Shown: in pieces, positions 6,395-7,324 of the stretch
How positions within the stretch are numbered: the stretch's first letter is position 1
How the letters are laid out: every line of letters starts with the position of its first letter
NCBI GenBank assembly: GCA_964612085.1
Contig: CAZTCJ010000134.1
Span: 1 to 7,324, forward strand
Source of the DNA: CAZTCJ01 sp964612085
GTDB lineage: Bacteria; Pseudomonadota; Alphaproteobacteria; JAJFIK01
Reading direction: 5' to 3'
DNA: 7,324 nt
Position numbers and translations under genes: made by a program
The notes under the pieces: model-generated
Databases searched by the model: none
What the model was told of the DNA's origin: nothing
What the model saw: the letters and a program-made list of their open reading frames with translations, nothing else

Positions 6395-6441
6395 GGCGCG
6401 CCTTTCGCGTCCGTTCCATGCGCCCTGCGGCTAGGTTTGGC

Positions 6442-6469
6442 GGGCCGGGGTCAATCAGAAACCCCGCCC
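6442..6469 (+). terminator. Possible weak terminator hairpin after the CinA-type gene
   Basis: GGGCCGGGGT (6442-6451) pairs with ACCCCGCCC (6461-6469): nine base pairs, one bulged C and a 9-nt loop. It starts 48 bp past the stop codon. There is no T-run behind it, so any termination would need Rho or would be inefficient. Confidence 0.3.
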
Positions 6470-6577
6470 CACGCCTTGATCAAAACCGCGAAACGGAACG
6501 AGGGGCAGGCCCGCGCGCCTGACGGTCCCCCGATCCCGGTCCTTCCGCCGCTTCCTGTCCGTGAATCAATCCCCGGT

Positions 6578-6598
6578 CAACCCTTTGGCAACCTTTGA
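6578..6598. repeat. Short tandem direct repeat, about 11-bp period
   Basis: CAACCCTTTGG (6578-6588) is followed directly by CAACCTTTGA (6589-6598), one helical turn apart. A GGTTACC at 6602-6608 adds a near-inverted match to GGCAACC (6587-6593). It might be a regulator site for the downstream exported-protein gene, but the repeat is short and could be chance. Confidence 0.25.
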
Positions 6599-6639
6599 GA
6601 TGGTTACCTGAACCCCGCGCGAGGCTGAGGCAGCAATCA

Positions 6640-6736
6640 GCGGTTTGCGCGTGGGCCGGTCCGTGCCCCTGGTGGTGAGGTCAAGGGATTTCCGGGATCT
6701 CTCACCGGTCCAAAGGGCCGCCGACACGCAAGCCGC
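6640..6736 (+). promoter_or_regulatory. Possible folded 5' leader of the exported-protein gene
   Basis: GCGGTTTGCG (6640-6649) pairs with CGCAAGCCGC (6727-6736) over ten base pairs with one G-T pair. Inside are a GGCC/GGCC pairing (6654-6657 with 6716-6719) and an apical GGTGAG/CTCACC stem (6674-6679 with 6701-6706). The structure would end about 17 nt before the ribosome site. In GC-rich DNA a ten-pair stem at this distance is not rare, so this is tentative. Confidence 0.25.
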
Positions 6737-6765
6737 GTATCAACGCGAGAGTGGGAGTACCAGTG

Positions 6766-7053
6766 ATGCGTATCATCATGACAGGCGGGATAGGTAAAGC
6801 AGTGGGCGCCGGCGTGGCCGCGGGCGCTCTGAGTTTGGCTCTGACGGCGGGCGCTCATGCGCTCGATTCGAGCCAGGACGCCCATAAGCAGGCCGGCACC
6901 CATCAGTTCTATGTGTGGTGCACGGGCGCGGACGATTTCACCATGACCCATGACGGGGAAAACGGACGCGTCGCCCAGATCGAGGTGCTCGGCAAGCTCA
7001 ATGACGAGGGCCGCACCACCTGCTGGCCGGTCTGGCAAGGCAAGGTGAACTGA
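6766..7053 (+). CDS. Small predicted exported protein, unknown function
   Basis: From the ATG at 6766 the product is 95 residues. Residues 1-32 form a plausible Sec signal peptide: a short polar start with one Lys at 11, the hydrophobic run VGAGVAAGALSLALTAG (13-29) and an AHA cleavage motif at 30-32. The mature part would be 63 polar residues with two cysteines, C52 (YVWCTGADDF) and C86 (TTCWPVWQG), which could form a disulfide in the periplasm. I do not recognise a family. A GTG at 6751 would add five residues, but GGGAG at 6753-6757 lies 8 nt before 6766 and favours that start; a third choice is the Met at residue 5. It stands alone: 371 bp from the upstream gene and followed by a strong terminator 40 bp after its stop. 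That isolation suggests a single-gene transcript. Confidence 0.75.
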   Translation: MRIIMTGGIGKAVGAGVAAGALSLALTAGAHALDSSQDAHKQAGTHQFYVWCTGADDFTMTHDGENGRVAQIEVLGKLNDEGRTTCWPVWQGKVN

Positions 7054-7092
7054 TCCCGGTTTCCAAAAGCCGTTCGCTCGGCGAGAGGCGTG

Positions 7093-7120
7093 AAAGGCGG
7101 CGCGGGGGCGCCGCCTTTTT
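7093..7120 (+). terminator. Strong Rho-independent terminator
   Basis: GGCGGCGC (7096-7103) and GCGCCGCC (7108-7115) form a perfect 8-bp GC stem with a GGGG loop, followed by TTTTT (7116-7120). AAA at 7093-7095 can extend the stem into the T-run. It closes the exported-protein gene and insulates the tRNA gene behind it. Confidence 0.93.
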
Positions 7121-7133
7121 CGTTTGCCGTGAA

Positions 7134-7168
7134 GGGGAAGAATTGGGGGAGAAGGAGTGGGGGAAGGG
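7134..7168 (+). other. G-rich tract with four G-runs upstream of the tRNA promoter
   Basis: Runs of G at 7134-7137, 7145-7149, 7159-7163 and 7166-7168 are separated by 7, 9 and 2 nt in a nearly all-purine stretch. Three stacked tetrads are possible in principle on the plus strand, though the 9-nt loop weakens the case. It sits just behind the intrinsic terminator and directly ahead of the tRNA promoter. Confidence 0.3.
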
Positions 7169-7170
7169 AT

Positions 7171-7198
7171 TTGGCCCGCCCGCCGCCTATGCTATGGC
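7171..7198 (+). promoter_or_regulatory. Candidate promoter of tRNA-Leu
   Basis: TTGGCCC (7171-7177), 13 bp, then GCTATGGC (7191-7198) fits the Caulobacter-type housekeeping consensus TTGACGS-N(10-14)-GCTANAWC at most positions. Transcription would start about 30 nt before the mature tRNA, a normal leader length. Confidence 0.5.
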
Positions 7199-7237
7199 TT
7201 GCTTCCTTTCCGGGGAGTCACTTCCCAGACACGCGAT

Positions 7238-7324
7238 CCGGGCGTGGCGGAATTGGTAGACGCAAGGGACTTAAAATCCCTCGGTGGTAACACTGTGCCG
7301 GTTCAAGTCCGGCCGCCCGGACCA
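7238..7324 (+). tRNA. tRNA-Leu, anticodon UAA
   Basis: A complete 87-nt class II tRNA reading UUA codons. The acceptor CCGGGCG (7238-7244) pairs perfectly with CGCCCGG (7314-7320), followed by discriminator A and encoded CCA (7322-7324). The D stem is GCG/CGC (7247-7249 with 7261-7263) around the AATTGGTAGA loop region. The anticodon stem is AGGGA/TCCCT (7265-7269 with 7277-7281), with loop CTTAAAA and anticodon TAA at 7272-7274. The long variable arm of leucine tRNAs is present: CGGTG/CACTG (7282-7286 with 7291-7295), with one G-T pair. The T stem is GCCGG/CCGGC (7297-7301 with 7309-7313) around TTCAAGT. No defect is seen. The gene ends on the last base of the window. Confidence 0.97.

Larger units (their letters stand above)
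6395..6765 (+). other. 371-bp gap without a convincing gene
   Basis: No reading frame here has a family resemblance, a ribosome site and sensible composition together. The gap holds a weak hairpin after the CinA-type gene (6442-6469), a short direct repeat (6578-6598) and a possible folded leader before the exported-protein gene (6640-6736). It must also hold the promoter of that gene, since the preceding gene is far away. I could not identify one: TTGGCA at 6585-6590 is a good -35 match, but no -10 box stands at the right distance. I recognise no riboswitch or known RNA family. Confidence 0.5.

Noticed and set aside
6637..7038. 133-residue minus-strand frame opposite the exported protein
   Set aside because: It has no recognisable domain and is low in hydrophobic order; the plus strand has the signal peptide, ribosome site and terminator.
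7090..7290. 66-residue plus-strand frame through the terminator and tRNA
   Set aside because: It runs across an intrinsic terminator and the tRNA gene, so it cannot be a real protein gene.
1..7324. CRISPR array, insertion sequence, toxin-antitoxin or other defence system
   Set aside because: No regularly spaced repeats, transposase motifs, terminal inverted repeats or defence-protein domains were found; radC alone is a core gene and not evidence of an island.

Overview
The window is GC-rich chromosomal DNA (roughly 60-65% G+C by eye) from what looks like an alphaproteobacterium. The evidence is the purB N-terminus, the DUF2177 protein, the compact minus-strand block sfsA-map-radC with a divergent CinA-type gene, and a tRNA promoter that fits the Caulobacter-type housekeeping consensus. 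I cannot name a genus. The content is mainly housekeeping. I see no insertion sequence, CRISPR array, toxin-antitoxin pair or phage gene.

Layout, left to right. The left edge cuts adenylosuccinate lyase (purB, minus strand), of which only the first 81 codons are present. Next to it, 27 bp away and on the same strand, is a 14-helix DHA2-family MFS exporter (272-1894). Two small four-helix membrane proteins follow, also on the minus strand: a DUF2177 protein (1978-2379) and an unnamed 142-residue protein (2479-2907). Then come radC (3010-3801), map (3825-4688) and sfsA (4744-5451), with gaps of 23 and 55 bp, which could form one transcript read from sfsA toward radC.

A 178-bp divergent region (5452-5629) separates sfsA from a plus-strand gene for a CinA/MoaB-type molybdopterin-binding-domain protein (5630-6394). 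This region holds the most striking non-coding structure in the window: a 23-bp imperfect hairpin and a second CCCGC/GCGGG hairpin. Together they look like a dispersed palindromic element sitting in a promoter region.

After a 371-bp gap comes a small gene for a predicted exported 95-residue protein of unknown function (6766-7053), closed by a textbook intrinsic terminator (7093-7120). A G-rich tract, a tRNA promoter and a complete tRNA-Leu(UAA) follow. The tRNA ends exactly at the right edge.

Functional links: purB (purine synthesis), map (N-terminal methionine removal) and tRNA-Leu are core functions. SfsA has a PD-(D/E)XK-nuclease-like fold and RadC a JAMM-type metal site; neither has a firmly established cellular role. 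I did not find a convincing undescribed system. The best candidates for a second look are the palindromic element at 5484-5591, the small secreted protein and its long leader, and the pair of small membrane proteins.
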